Positions 54,115 to 63,246 are shown, numbered from the stretch's first letter. The stretch: DNA of 64,000 nt from DASRBN01 sp035294305 (GCA_035294305.1 DATGLD010000030.1:1-64000), one strand, 5' to 3'. Notes: generated by a model from the letters alone, not told the origin. Numbers and translations are program-made.

Positions 54115-54854
54115 CATTTTTGCTGGAGGAGACCAACGAGCGGTTAGGATGCTTACTGAATCCCGCTAGCCTGGTCGTTCGCCGGGTGGCAGGAGTGCTT
54201 CCGCGCCGCTCGTTCGGCGGCCAGTTTACCGGTACGGGGTTGCGGGATGATCCGCTGCTCTACACAGGAGGGGGCAGGACTGAACTGGAGCTTCACCTGC
54301 TCTTCGACGTCTCCCTGGCAGGGTCATCTATTGTCACCAACGATGTGCGCGATCTCACGGGGCCGCTCTGGAACCTGGCGGAGAATGTGCGCAGCATCAA
54401 TGGCACCCGGCGTCCGCCGCTGGTGCGTTTTGTATGGGGCAAATCATGGAACATACCCGGCATTGTGGCCGCAGTAGCCGAGTACCTGGAGCAATTCTCT
54501 GCTGATGGCGTGCCGCAGCGCTCGTGGCTGAGTATGCGGCTCCTGCGAGTAGGAGAGCCACAAAATGAAATGACGCCGGGTGAGCAACGGCTACAGGCTC
54601 AGGCGCTCTCGCCGGCAGACCTGGAGCTGGCGCCTGAAAGCGTGCCGCCTGACCAGGTGCAAACGCATGTAGTAAGCGCGGGTGAACGTCTGGACGAGAT
54701 CGCGGCACGTTATTATCCGGATTCCCCGGCGGCGGAGGCTCCATCGCTCTGGCGACTGCTGGCCTCGTACAACGGGTTGGAAGACCCGCTTCATATCGCG
54801 CCAGGCACCGTATTGCGCATACCACCGCTCTCGGCGCTAGGAGGCCCGCCATGA
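54102..54854 (+). CDS. LysM-containing baseplate hub protein (Pvc7-like)
   Basis: 250 residues. The N-terminal two thirds fit the CIS hub family (LEETNERLGCLLNPASLVVRR, DPLLYTGGGRTELELHLLFDV). A C-terminal LysM domain starts at THVVSAGERLDEIAARYYPD and ends PLHIAPGTVLRIPPL. LysM hub proteins link the tube to the VgrG-like spike. It overlaps the upstream gene and ends as ATGA with the VgrG-like gene. Confidence 0.88.
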   Translation: MERVAFLLEETNERLGCLLNPASLVVRRVAGVLPRRSFGGQFTGTGLRDDPLLYTGGGRTELELHLLFDVSLAGSSIVTNDVRDLTGPLWNLAENVRSINGTRRPPLVRFVWGKSWNIPGIVAAVAEYLEQFSADGVPQRSWLSMRLLRVGEPQNEMTPGEQRLQAQALSPADLELAPESVPPDQVQTHVVSAGERLDEIAARYYPDSPAAEAPSLWRLLASYNGLEDPLHIAPGTVLRIPPLSALGGPP

Positions 54855-56374
54855 GCTATCCGATCAAGGCCCTGCCAGAAATACAGGTGGAGGCGGAGGG
54901 AGTGCCACTGGCTGCTGGAGAACTCTATGCGCTGACAGAAATTCGTGTCCAGCAGCGCTTATCTCTGCCAGCATTATGCGAATTGGGCTTCTCGGATGTG
55001 CCCGGTCCGCTAACAGGCGCGAGGCGGTTTGAGCCGGGAACCGGTTTGCGCGTAATGGTCATAGGGCAACAGGAGCCATTGTTTGTAGGGCAGGTGACGG
55101 CAGTCGAATATTGCTACGAGCCGGCAGGTGGTAGAGAAATTCGTGTTCGTGGCTATGACCTCTTGCATCGATTACGAAAACGCCAGCCGGTACGGGCACA
55201 CGTGCAGGTGACGACGCGAGATCTGGCGCAGGAACTGGTGGCCGACCTGGGGTTAACGGTGCAGGCAGAAGAATCAGGGCCACTCTGGACGCGCCTGATG
55301 CAGTACCGGCAGTCGGACCTCGAACTGCTGCAGGAAGTAGCTGAGCGATGCGGCCTCTACCTGGCCGTGCGAGGCAATACCCTGCATTTGCTGACGCTGC
55401 AAGGCATAGGCGAGGCAGTACCACTGGCACTCGGCGAGACGTTGCTGGAGGCGCGCATTGAAATCAATGCCGATGCCGCCTGCCGGTCCGTGACGGCTAG
55501 AGGATGGGATACATCGCGCGTAGAAACACACGAAGGGCAGGTATCGCAGGCGCGGGTAGGACGCGCCGTCTCCGCGGAGATCGTGCCGGCAAGAGTCGGG
55601 GGCAGCGGCAAACGCGAACTTGTGGATGAGGGAACACCCGGCGATGATCACGCAACGGCGCTTGCGCAGGCTGAATTAGATCAGCGCCTGGCGCGAGAAG
55701 TTATATTCTGGGGAGTAGCAGAAGGCAATACGCGCCTGCGGGTGGGCACGCCGGTAGAGGTTACGGGAGTGGCCGATTCTGTCGCCGGACGCTATGTGCT
55801 CTCGTCGGTCACGCATACTATCGATGGGCAGAAGGGCTTTCTTACTGAAATCTCCAGCGCGCCGCCCGCGCGCCGGCCAGAAATGCGTGGCAGCGCGGTA
55901 GCGCCGGGAGTGGTCACCCAGATAGACGATCCTGAGAAATTGGGGCGCATCCGAGTCTCGCTGCCAACCTATGGCAACGTGGAAACAGATTGGATGGGCG
56001 TTTTGAGCGCGGGCGCGGGAACGGGCAAGGGATTTATGACGCTGCCGGACATAGGCGATCACGTGCTGGTTCTCTTCGCCCACGAAGACCCCGGTCAAGG
56101 CATCGTACTCGGCGGTCTTTATGGCTCACATGAACCGCCCGATACAGGTATCGAGGGCGGCGCGGTGCGGCGCTATACGCTGCTAACCCCAGGCGGCCAG
56201 CGTATCCGGCTTGACGATGGGCAGCGCTCGATCCGCCTGGAGAACAGCGACGGCAGTTATTACGAACTCTCGCCGCATAAGGTGCAGATACACGCGGCAG
56301 TTGACCTGGAGATTGAGGCGCCGGGACAACGGGTGGTCATTCGAGGCAAGAACATCGATTTTGAGAGGGGATAG
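54851..56374 (+). CDS. VgrG-like spike/hub protein (gp27-gp5 type)
   Basis: 507 residues. Residues 1-340 match the gp27/phage late control D-like part (FVGQVTAVEYCYEPAGGREIRVRGYDLLHRLRKRQPVRAHV). An OB-fold gp5-like domain follows (GVVTQIDDPEKLGRIRVSLPTYGNVETDWMGVLSAGAGTGKGFMTLPDIGDHVLVLFAHEDPGQGIVLGGLYGSHEPP). A short C-terminal strand repeat (QIHAAVDLEIEAPGQRVVIRGKNIDFE) begins the needle. No lytic or effector domain is attached. It forms the trimeric spike base of the machine. Confidence 0.93.
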   Translation: MSYPIKALPEIQVEAEGVPLAAGELYALTEIRVQQRLSLPALCELGFSDVPGPLTGARRFEPGTGLRVMVIGQQEPLFVGQVTAVEYCYEPAGGREIRVRGYDLLHRLRKRQPVRAHVQVTTRDLAQELVADLGLTVQAEESGPLWTRLMQYRQSDLELLQEVAERCGLYLAVRGNTLHLLTLQGIGEAVPLALGETLLEARIEINADAACRSVTARGWDTSRVETHEGQVSQARVGRAVSAEIVPARVGGSGKRELVDEGTPGDDHATALAQAELDQRLAREVIFWGVAEGNTRLRVGTPVEVTGVADSVAGRYVLSSVTHTIDGQKGFLTEISSAPPARRPEMRGSAVAPGVVTQIDDPEKLGRIRVSLPTYGNVETDWMGVLSAGAGTGKGFMTLPDIGDHVLVLFAHEDPGQGIVLGGLYGSHEPPDTGIEGGAVRRYTLLTPGGQRIRLDDGQRSIRLENSDGSYYELSPHKVQIHAAVDLEIEAPGQRVVIRGKNIDFERG

Positions 56375-56384
56375 TAATACCAAG

Positions 56385-56726
56385 ATGAAGTGGCTGACTG
56401 AAGACGCCATCCTTAACTGCAAGCACGAGTTAGGGATTGTACGTATCGCGCCAACCCAGGACCTGGTAACTATCGAACACCGCAGGGTGCTGGTAGACAA
56501 CAATCCAGAAGGCAGGCCTATTACCGGCTGCCCGAATATTGGCGCGACCATCAAGCCCTGCTTGCATACGCTCAAAGTGGAGACCGGCTATTCCGATTTC
56601 CTGCGCATCAATGGACAGCGCATCTGCCTGGATACTGTGACCGGGCTTACCGACGGGACGCCACCGGGCGTGGTCAAATACACAGTGCGCGCTCCCGGGC
56701 AGGATTTCGTGGCGGAGGTGTCATGA
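56385..56726 (+). CDS. Small PAAR-like spike tip protein (Pvc10-like)
   Basis: 113 residues from ATG 56385. Pattern LTEDAILNCKHELGIVRI, PEGRPITGCPNIGATIKPC and DTVTGLTDGTPPGVVKYTV, with a likely set of metal or disulfide Cys. It fits the PAAR-like/DUF4280-type tip next to VgrG in extracellular contractile systems, and would sharpen the spike end. It overlaps the gp25 gene as ATGA. Confidence 0.75.
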   Translation: MKWLTEDAILNCKHELGIVRIAPTQDLVTIEHRRVLVDNNPEGRPITGCPNIGATIKPCLHTLKVETGYSDFLRINGQRICLDTVTGLTDGTPPGVVKYTVRAPGQDFVAEVS

Positions 56727-57154
56727 GTACTTCACGTTACCGCGCCTGGAAATTCGTGCATCCTGACCTGGACGCGCCTGAAGGCATAGTGGGACTCGGT
56801 CTCACCGCGCGTGGCAGCATTGCGATGGTAGAGGGTAATGATTCCGTAAGGCAGGCAATCCTGCTCTTGCTCTCAACCATACCGGGGGAACGGGTCATGC
56901 GTCCAGATTACGGCTGCCAGTTGCATCGCCTGGTCTTCTCTCCCAACGACGAGACCACCGCCGGGCTGGCGATTCACTACGTGCGGCAGGCGCTTAATCT
57001 ATGGGAACCGCGCATCGATGTGCTGCGGCTGGATGCGGAGCGGAATGCCGAAAACCCAGAACAATTGATCATTCGCCTCGAATACCGGGTACGAGCAACA
57101 CAGCAATCCGATACTATCGCCTTCGCTTTCGAGCTGGCGGGAGGGAGTCGCTGA
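56723..57154 (+). CDS. Baseplate wedge protein, GPW/gp25 family
   Basis: 143 residues with GDNDSVRQAILLLLSTIPGERVMRPDYGCQLHRLVFSPNDETTAGLAIHYVRQALNLWEPRI, the gp25 signature that starts sheath assembly at the baseplate. It overlaps both neighbours (ATGA upstream, TGATG downstream), so the group is tightly coupled. Confidence 0.93.
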   Translation: MSTSRYRAWKFVHPDLDAPEGIVGLGLTARGSIAMVEGNDSVRQAILLLLSTIPGERVMRPDYGCQLHRLVFSPNDETTAGLAIHYVRQALNLWEPRIDVLRLDAERNAENPEQLIIRLEYRVRATQQSDTIAFAFELAGGSR

Positions 57155-59739
57155 TGCCACTACCGTCACCCCACCTGGACGACCGCGACTTTCGCCAGCT
57201 TGTGGAGGAGGCACGCCGCCGTATTATGCAGTCTTCTCCCGGCTGGACAGATCTTTCACCGGGAGATCCGGGAATGGTGCTGCTGGAACTTTTCGCCTAC
57301 CTGACGGAGACGATGATTTATCGGCTGAACCGCGTGCCGGATAAGATGTACATCGAGTTCTTGCGATTGATCGGCATACGCCTGCAACCCCCGTCGGCAG
57401 CAAGCGCCAGCCTGCTCTTTAGCCGGGCGCGAGCAGAGGATACAACTATCCAGATTCCGCGTGGCACACGTGTGACGCTGAGTCGTTCGAGCGGCGCCAG
57501 CGATGCGCTGGTCTTTACGACGGCAGCCAATGCGACTATTCCCGCGGGCGCAACCCAGGTAGAAGTGCTTGCCCACCATTGTGATCTGATCGAGGGAGAG
57601 TTCGCCGGCACAGGTACCGGCTTGCCTGGCCTGGTTGTGAAAGCGCAGAGGCCACCGATTGTGGCAGCAACAGGCGATGAACTGGACCTGGTTGTCGGTG
57701 TCGAAGCGGCGCCTGGCGAACTGGGCGAGCGCGTCCCGGCTATCAAGTATGGAGATAAGACCTATCGCGTGTGGCGCGAGGTCGAAAGTTTTACGAATGT
57801 GGGGGATGACCCGTATGTCTATATTGCCGACCGCATGGCAGGGATGATCCTGTTCGCCCCCGCCGCGCGCCTTGAGCGTGAAGATGGAAATCTGGAGGAT
57901 GCTGCTCACGCGCTGGCGGCTATTCCAGGGGTGAGACGCGAGATTCGCTTATGGTATCGACGTGGTGGTGGCCCGGAGGGAAACGTTGAGGCAAACACGC
58001 TCACGAAGCTGAAGGATGCCATTACGGGCGTGCAGGTCACCAATCTAACCCCGGCAGTTGGTGGGCGCGCAGCTGAGACGTTGGAGAATGCGCTGGTACG
58101 AGGGCCACAGCAGTTGCATTCACTGCAACGGGCGGTTACGGCGCGCGATTTTGAGCTGGCCGCGCTCTATAGCTCACGGGCAATCGCGCGCGCGAAAGCG
58201 CTGACACGGGCCGCCTTATGGGCTTTTGCCACGCCGGGAACCGTGGAAGTATTGCTCGTTCCCTATATTGAGGAGGAAAAGCGCGGAGGAGGTCAGGTGA
58301 CGGTGGCTGTACTCTCAGAGCATCAAACACCTGAGGCGCGCACGCATGTCCAGCAGACGGTGAACGAGCGCCGCCCGTTGGGAACGACCTGCCTGGTAAA
58401 CTGGGCGCACTACAAGGCAGTACGAGTAACGGCGCGGATCGTTGTGCGGCGCGAAGAGGACCCTCAGGCGGTCAAACAGCGCGTCATCGAGCGCCTGCAC
58501 TCGACAATCAACCCATTGCCGACGCGCTTCAGCTCGACCGGGTGGCCCTTTGGACAGGCCTTACGCGCATCGCATGTGTATGATGTGGCATTGACGGAGC
58601 CAGGAGTGCGCTGGGTAGATCGCGTGCGGCTCGTGGTGGATGAGGTTCCTGAAGGGAATGTCGCAGCGATTGTAGCCGATACAACGCAGGCACGCACCTG
58701 GTACGTCGGAAGTGGCCCCACGCTGTTCCGCTCATTAAATGACGGCGAGGGCTGGGAACCGGCGGGCCGCTTTCCTGACGAGGAGATTACCGGCGTGCAG
58801 GTTCACACGGACCGTGCCGGGCTGCTAGCAGTCATCACGCGGCTGCCCAATGATGAAGGATCGCGCTTACATATTTCATGGGATTGCGCTGAGACATGGG
58901 GAGCTACGGCCTACACCTTCGCCTTCCAGGTGCAGGACATGGCCTGGACGCTGCGTGGAGGAGTACCGGTGCTACTGATGGCGACAAGCGCGGGGTTATA
59001 TGAACTCTCCATGCAGCCGGGAAGCAGCCCGGTACAGGTGCTGGTAGAGCGTACAAACCAGGCGCTAGGCTTTTATGCCATAGCAGTCAGGACAGATGTG
59101 CGCGGTGTAGTAAACGTGGCGGTCGCAGCCCAGAATACCGGAGGCGTGTATCTTTCCAGCAATGGAGGGTCAACCGGCACTTTTCGACATACCGGGCTGC
59201 GCGGAGAAGATATTCGCGAGCTGACGGTACAACACGACGGCCCGCGTTCGTTTCTGTGGGCGGGGGCAGCCGCGCCGGGCGGTGATGATCCCGGCAAGGG
59301 GTGCTTCACGCGGGAATTACTCGGCTCGGAGGATCCCCCAAATGGATGGCAGGGATTCGGTAAAAACTGGAGCGGGGGAACTTGCCGGTCGATCACGTTT
59401 GTGGGCACAAAGGTTCTGGCCGCCTCTCACCGTGCGGGTGTGCTGCAGCTCGATCTACACGCGCACGATGCCGCGTGGCAACCATCCGATGTAGGATGCG
59501 GCCTGCCGCTGCGAGACCCCGGACGCTTCCTTCCGGTTCTCGCATTGGCGACGGATACCGAAGGGCGGCTGGTGATGGCGGGCGGAGCGAAAGGAGTTTT
59601 TCGCAGCGAGGATGCTGGTATAACGTACTCACCGGCTTCAAGCAAGGAATTTTCGGACAAAGTGACCTTGCCTGCAACCTGGTTGTTCGTTTCGGGCGAG
59701 CATGATATTACGGTGGTAGGTGAAGATGAAGCGGAGTGA
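57154..59739 (+). CDS. Baseplate J-type protein fused to a BNR/Asp-box beta-propeller
   Basis: 861 residues from ATG 57154. Residues 1-498 are a gpJ-like baseplate wedge protein (LDDRDFRQLVEEARRRI, PGWTDLSPGDPGMVLLELFAYLTETMIYRLNRVPDKMYIEFLRLIGI, and the C-terminal EARTHVQQTVNERRPLGTTC). From about 500 a repeated sheet domain runs to the end, with Asp-box-like turns FRSLNDGEGW, LHISWDCAETW and FRSEDAGITY, as in sialidase/sortilin propellers. The fusion puts a probable propeller on the outside of the baseplate, where it could act as a receptor or tail-fibre-like binder. That is inference. No true fibre gene is seen. Confidence 0.87.
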   Translation: MPLPSPHLDDRDFRQLVEEARRRIMQSSPGWTDLSPGDPGMVLLELFAYLTETMIYRLNRVPDKMYIEFLRLIGIRLQPPSAASASLLFSRARAEDTTIQIPRGTRVTLSRSSGASDALVFTTAANATIPAGATQVEVLAHHCDLIEGEFAGTGTGLPGLVVKAQRPPIVAATGDELDLVVGVEAAPGELGERVPAIKYGDKTYRVWREVESFTNVGDDPYVYIADRMAGMILFAPAARLEREDGNLEDAAHALAAIPGVRREIRLWYRRGGGPEGNVEANTLTKLKDAITGVQVTNLTPAVGGRAAETLENALVRGPQQLHSLQRAVTARDFELAALYSSRAIARAKALTRAALWAFATPGTVEVLLVPYIEEEKRGGGQVTVAVLSEHQTPEARTHVQQTVNERRPLGTTCLVNWAHYKAVRVTARIVVRREEDPQAVKQRVIERLHSTINPLPTRFSSTGWPFGQALRASHVYDVALTEPGVRWVDRVRLVVDEVPEGNVAAIVADTTQARTWYVGSGPTLFRSLNDGEGWEPAGRFPDEEITGVQVHTDRAGLLAVITRLPNDEGSRLHISWDCAETWGATAYTFAFQVQDMAWTLRGGVPVLLMATSAGLYELSMQPGSSPVQVLVERTNQALGFYAIAVRTDVRGVVNVAVAAQNTGGVYLSSNGGSTGTFRHTGLRGEDIRELTVQHDGPRSFLWAGAAAPGGDDPGKGCFTRELLGSEDPPNGWQGFGKNWSGGTCRSITFVGTKVLAASHRAGVLQLDLHAHDAAWQPSDVGCGLPLRDPGRFLPVLALATDTEGRLVMAGGAKGVFRSEDAGITYSPASSKEFSDKVTLPATWLFVSGEHDITVVGEDEAE

Positions 59740-60310
59740 AATTGAGCAAATGCTCCCCGGCGTTTTTCAGCGCACGGCACTGGAAGGTACACCTCTGATT
59801 GCCCTGCTGGAGGTAATGGAGGCTTTGCAAGCACCGGACGAAGTGGTACTGGATCAGCTTGACGCGTTCTTTGATCCCTATCGCGCGCCCGATGCGTTTG
59901 TGCCGTTTCTGGCGAGCTGGGTCGACCTGGACCGGCTCTTAATAGAGGTTCCGGAGGAGTTTGAGGAGACGGCGCCCCCACCGCTGCCGAGCGGAATAGG
60001 ACGGCTGCGCGAACTGGTAGCGGCGGCGACATTTCTGGCTCAATGGCGCGGCACGGCGAAGGGCTTGCTGCGTTTCCTGGAGACGGCGACGGGAGTGCAG
60101 GGATTTGTGATCGAGGAGCAGGTGTTAGGTTCTGATGGGCAGCTCAAGCCCTTTCACCTGCGTGTGCGCGTTCCGCAGGAGGCGGTGCCATATCAGATCA
60201 TGATCGAGCGCATCGTTGAGTCAGAGAAACCGGCCTACGTCACCTATGAACTGCAGGTGATGGATAATGGGCCGGGTAGCAAACAGGGCGATCGCAAGGG
60301 TTCCTCATAG
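59726..60310 (+). CDS. Baseplate/tail protein I-like (gpI)
   Basis: 194 residues from ATG 59726 (GTG 59720 possible). MLPGVFQRT, LDQLDAFFDPYRAPDAFVPFLASWVDLD, then RLRELVAAATFLAQWRGTAKGLLRFLETATGVQGFVIEE, the P2 gpI/Pvc12-type pattern. It joins gpJ in the wedge. It overlaps the end of the gpJ gene. Confidence 0.85.
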   Translation: MKRSEIEQMLPGVFQRTALEGTPLIALLEVMEALQAPDEVVLDQLDAFFDPYRAPDAFVPFLASWVDLDRLLIEVPEEFEETAPPPLPSGIGRLRELVAAATFLAQWRGTAKGLLRFLETATGVQGFVIEEQVLGSDGQLKPFHLRVRVPQEAVPYQIMIERIVESEKPAYVTYELQVMDNGPGSKQGDRKGSS

Positions 60311-60327
60311 AGAGGGAATATATTTCT

Positions 60328-60816
60328 ATGAACATACCGAACAGCACAAAAGTTTTTATTGTTGTATTATTCTTAATAGGTATACTCTTCATCGTTGGCA
60401 TTAATATTGGGGCCGCGCACTCCGATGATACAGCATTTTCGACGCCCGGCTGGGTGAACAGTCTTGGTGGAACACTGGCGCGCACTCAGCCGTTGAAGTT
60501 GAGTGATCTCAGCCCTGTAGCTGGAAATTGCTTGCAGCAGGGCACATTCGTTATCCTTCCCGGAAATACCTGTACGTTTGGCATTTCGCAATCATCGTTT
60601 ACTTCAAGAGTGGTTACGCTGCAACTGGTTCAAGGAACACCGGCGCTGGTAACACTTACCCAGGAACAGAGCTTGACCGTACAAGAGACTCTCTCAAGCT
60701 CAAAGGTCATGACAGATGCCAATATGAAAGTCTACCCTGGCAAAGCGCACGGGATGCTGGCGATCCAATGTCTGGGCGCAAGCGGGGGGCCGGCCTGCAT
60801 GCTTCAATTGAAGTAA
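60328..60816 (+). CDS. Membrane-anchored or secreted protein at the end of the tail operon
   Basis: 162 residues. N-terminal hydrophobic helix (about 9-28, VFIVVLFLIGILFIVGINI) with no clear cleavage site, then a mostly beta chain with four Cys (NCLQQGTFV, NTCTFG, IQCLG, PACML) that could form disulfides outside. GAGGGA precedes ATG 60328. No family is recognised. The close spacing ties it to the tail operon. Confidence 0.65.
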   Translation: MNIPNSTKVFIVVLFLIGILFIVGINIGAAHSDDTAFSTPGWVNSLGGTLARTQPLKLSDLSPVAGNCLQQGTFVILPGNTCTFGISQSSFTSRVVTLQLVQGTPALVTLTQEQSLTVQETLSSSKVMTDANMKVYPGKAHGMLAIQCLGASGGPACMLQLK

Positions 60817-60832
60817 TATTCGGAGGAAAACT

Positions 60833-61771
60833 ATGTCAAGCCCATTCGCTATCACCGCCGCAACCAATATTGTCCTGCTGGATAACAACCGCCAGGGACA
60901 GACCTCCTATACGGTTTCTAACACAACAAACCATGCCTTACGCGGTCGCGCTCACATCGTAGCGCAGCAGGCAACGGCGGGATCATGGTTGACGCTGTTA
61001 GGGGAGTCTGAACGCGGCTTCGCCAGCAGTGGAAGCCAGCAATACGTGGTACAAATAACCGTCCCTCCCGCTGCTGCAGCCGGAGATTACACCTTCCGGC
61101 TGGATGTGGTAGACCTGGCCAACCCCGATGATAACTTCAGCGAGGGACCGAGCGTTAAATTCGTGGTACCGGCTCCTGTGCCGGTAAAAAGGCCATTTCC
61201 CTGGTGGATTATAGCGGTCATCATTGGCATACTGATCCTGGTTGGCGCTGGAACCTATGGTATTGTCCAGCTTACGCATAAAAATCCTGCGGTTATCCCA
61301 ACACCGACTGTTACTAAATCCACTCCGACTCCGCTGGTGCCAACTCCAACGCCTACACCCGTATTCAGAGTGGGAACCTGGTCGGGTCAGATCACATTTA
61401 ATAATGGTCATGGCCCAATTTCATCAACATTACAGCTCAGTTCACTCCAGAATGGGGCATTTACGGGCGGACTATTTGGGCCGGGAGTAGGGGAAGGACC
61501 AAGCTCCGGCAATGTATCGGGACAAGAAGGCAATTTCAACACATTCAGCCCTAACGCTCAAAGCCGCTTGCAGTTGGCAATTAACCAGGTTGGCAGAGGC
61601 TCGGGATCGTATGCAGAATTTACAATCATTTCCTATGGTCGTCTTCCCATCCTTTTTCCTTTAAACACGGTCTTCGATGCTGTTGTTTTTCCAGATGGTA
61701 GTCTACACGGTGTCTGGTTCAATCCCGGCGATACGCAACCCGATGGTACGTTTGTTCTGAATAGAATATGA
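60833..61771 (+). CDS. Ig-like/transmembrane/Thr-Pro-linker protein, last gene of the tail operon
   Basis: 312 residues. An N-terminal beta domain (YTVSNTTNHALRGRAHI, PPAAAAGDYTFRLDVVDLANPDDNFSEGPSVKFVV) resembles the additional Ig-like domains of bacterial surface proteins. A membrane helix lies at about 122-147 (FPWWIIAVIIGILILVGAG), then a Thr/Pro linker (about 155-178) and a C-terminal beta domain (GTWSGQITFNNGHGPISSTLQL). The N-domain would be cytoplasmic if the helix inserts N-in. Unknown function; perhaps an anchor for the tail machine in the membrane. Confidence 0.65.
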   Translation: MSSPFAITAATNIVLLDNNRQGQTSYTVSNTTNHALRGRAHIVAQQATAGSWLTLLGESERGFASSGSQQYVVQITVPPAAAAGDYTFRLDVVDLANPDDNFSEGPSVKFVVPAPVPVKRPFPWWIIAVIIGILILVGAGTYGIVQLTHKNPAVIPTPTVTKSTPTPLVPTPTPTPVFRVGTWSGQITFNNGHGPISSTLQLSSLQNGAFTGGLFGPGVGEGPSSGNVSGQEGNFNTFSPNAQSRLQLAINQVGRGSGSYAEFTIISYGRLPILFPLNTVFDAVVFPDGSLHGVWFNPGDTQPDGTFVLNRI

Positions 61772-61780
61772 GCATCGACC

Positions 61781-62767
61781 CTACCAGCGCTGCTGCGCCT
61801 GGGCGCGAATATAGGTATCGTATGCTTGTCGCACCCGCTGCATCGCTTCGTCACTGAGCGGGGGAAGTGATACCGCATTCACATTGTCCAGGGCCTGCTG
61901 TGGATTTTTAATTCCGGCAATGGCGGCCGTTACATCGGGGAACATCAGTATCCAACGCAGCGCGAACTGCGCCATAGTTGCGTTTTGCGGCACCAATTTG
62001 CGAAGTTCCTCGACGGCTTGCAGTCCCGTCTCATAATCGACGCCGGCGAAGGTTTCACCCTGGTCGAATGCCTCACCATGGCGATTGAAATTGCGGTGGT
62101 CGTTGGCAGCGAATTGCGTATCGGGGCGGAACTTGCCGGTGAGTAGCCCGCTTGCCAATGGGACGCGCGCAAGAATGCCAACCTGGTGTTCGCGCGCGGC
62201 GGGGAAGAACTGCTCCGCCGGCTTGAGACGAAAGATGTTGAAGATGATCTGCACGCTCTGCACATTGGGATATGTGATCGCCTGAAGCGCTTCGTCCACA
62301 CGCTCCACACTCACGCCATAAAAACGGATTTTGCCCTGCTGCACCAGGTCGTCGAGGATGCCGAAAACTTCCGGCATAAAGTAGACTTCGGTTGGAGGGC
62401 AGTGAAGTTGCAGCAGGTCGAGCGCGTCCACCTGCAAATTGCGCAGGCTGCGTTCGACAAAGTCGGTCAGGTTCTCGCGGTTATACCCTGCCGCGACATG
62501 GGGATTGAGCCGCCGCCCGGCCTTGGTTGCGATGATTAGCTGTTCGCTGCGCGCTTTGCGCACCTGGGCGATCAATTGTTCGGAATGCCCATTGCCGTAC
62601 ACATCAGCTGTGTCGATAAAGTTGACGCCCAGGTCAATGGCCCTATTCAGCGCGGCTAATGATGTTTTGTCATCAGTATTGCCCCATTCATTGCCGCCAA
62701 TACCCCAACTGCCAAAGCTGATCGTCGAGATATTCCAGCCGGTATGGCCTAATGGACGATATTCCAT
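61781..62767 (-). CDS. Aldo/keto reductase
   Basis: 328 residues from ATG 62767 (GGGAG 7 nt upstream). TIM-barrel motifs: MEYRPLGHTGWNISTISFGSWGIGG, NFIDTADVYGNGHSEQLIAQV (catalytic Asp/Tyr region), LIIATKAGRR, LDLLQLHCPP (His) and AGIKNPQQALDNV at the cofactor end. It reduces or oxidises carbonyls with NADPH; the substrate is unknown. It is convergent with the tail operon, 9 bp between stops. Confidence 0.9.
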   Translation of the reverse strand: MEYRPLGHTGWNISTISFGSWGIGGNEWGNTDDKTSLAALNRAIDLGVNFIDTADVYGNGHSEQLIAQVRKARSEQLIIATKAGRRLNPHVAAGYNRENLTDFVERSLRNLQVDALDLLQLHCPPTEVYFMPEVFGILDDLVQQGKIRFYGVSVERVDEALQAITYPNVQSVQIIFNIFRLKPAEQFFPAAREHQVGILARVPLASGLLTGKFRPDTQFAANDHRNFNRHGEAFDQGETFAGVDYETGLQAVEELRKLVPQNATMAQFALRWILMFPDVTAAIAGIKNPQQALDNVNAVSLPPLSDEAMQRVRQAYDTYIRAQAQQRW

Positions 62768-62944
62768 ATGTGATACTCCCTGGCCGATCAATCGGCGATG
62801 GGGGCGATCAATCGACCCCTACATTCGTTGCCTCATTATTTTGAGGACGCTCTTTTTTCTGTTCTTCCAGGGCTTCTATTCTTCCTTGATGAGAGTAATG
62901 TATAGCGAGGAGAGTCATTTTTGCAAACTGCGCAATTTGCCCTA

Positions 62945-62973
62945 TTTACAACTTTACTCTAATGTGCTATGAT
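62945..62973 (+). promoter_or_regulatory. Promoter of tRNA-Ala(CGC)
   Basis: TTTACA (62945-62950), 17 bp and TATGAT (62968-62973). Transcription would begin about 5 bp before the tRNA. Confidence 0.75.
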
Positions 62974-62983
62974 CATCTTGCCA

Positions 62984-63056
62984 GGGGATGTAGCTCAGCT
63001 GGGAGAGCGCGACAATCGCACTGTCGAGGTCAGGGGTTCGAGCCCCCTCATCTCCA
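62984..63056 (+). tRNA. tRNA-Ala (anticodon CGC)
   Basis: Clover-leaf of 73 nt: acceptor GGGGATG with CATCTCC including the G3-U70 alanine identity pair, D-stem GCTC/GAGC, anticodon stem-loop CGACA-ATCGCAC-TGTCG (CGC), T-arm AGGGG-TTCGAGC-CCCCT, discriminator A. CCA is not encoded. Confidence 0.95.
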
Positions 63057-63074
63057 CCCTGTACAAGCCATAAT

Positions 63075-63201
63075 CTGACATCCACTCATAACTCGGGGTG
63101 CAGGGGTTTCACCCCTGCCGGGGTGCGGGGTGTCCCCGCTTGCTTCCCCTCCCGTCCTGACGGGCCGTAGGCCCGCTGCAAGAATTATGAGTGGATGGCA
63201 G
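63075..63201 (-). mobile_element. 127-bp MITE-like element, copy 3 (inverted)
   Basis: Exact reverse complement of copy 2 over 127 bp. Flanked by the 8-bp direct repeat GCCATAAT (63067-63074 and 63202-63209). It lies between tRNA-Ala(CGC) and the leuS promoter; again the right-hand duplication ends 3 bp before the promoter's -35. Confidence 0.93.
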
Positions 63202-63212
63202 GCCATAATACC

Positions 63213-63241
63213 TTGCAGATCGCAAATCATTATGGTATAGT
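63213..63241 (+). promoter_or_regulatory. Promoter of the leuS T-box leader
   Basis: TTGCAG (63213-63218), 17 bp and TATAGT (63236-63241), just upstream of the T-box Stem I. Confidence 0.7.
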
Positions 63242-63246
63242 ATAGT

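Noticed and set aside
50635..61771. A prophage instead of an injection system
   Set aside because: No capsid, portal, terminase, replication, lysis or integrase genes are present; the gene order matches extracellular contractile systems.
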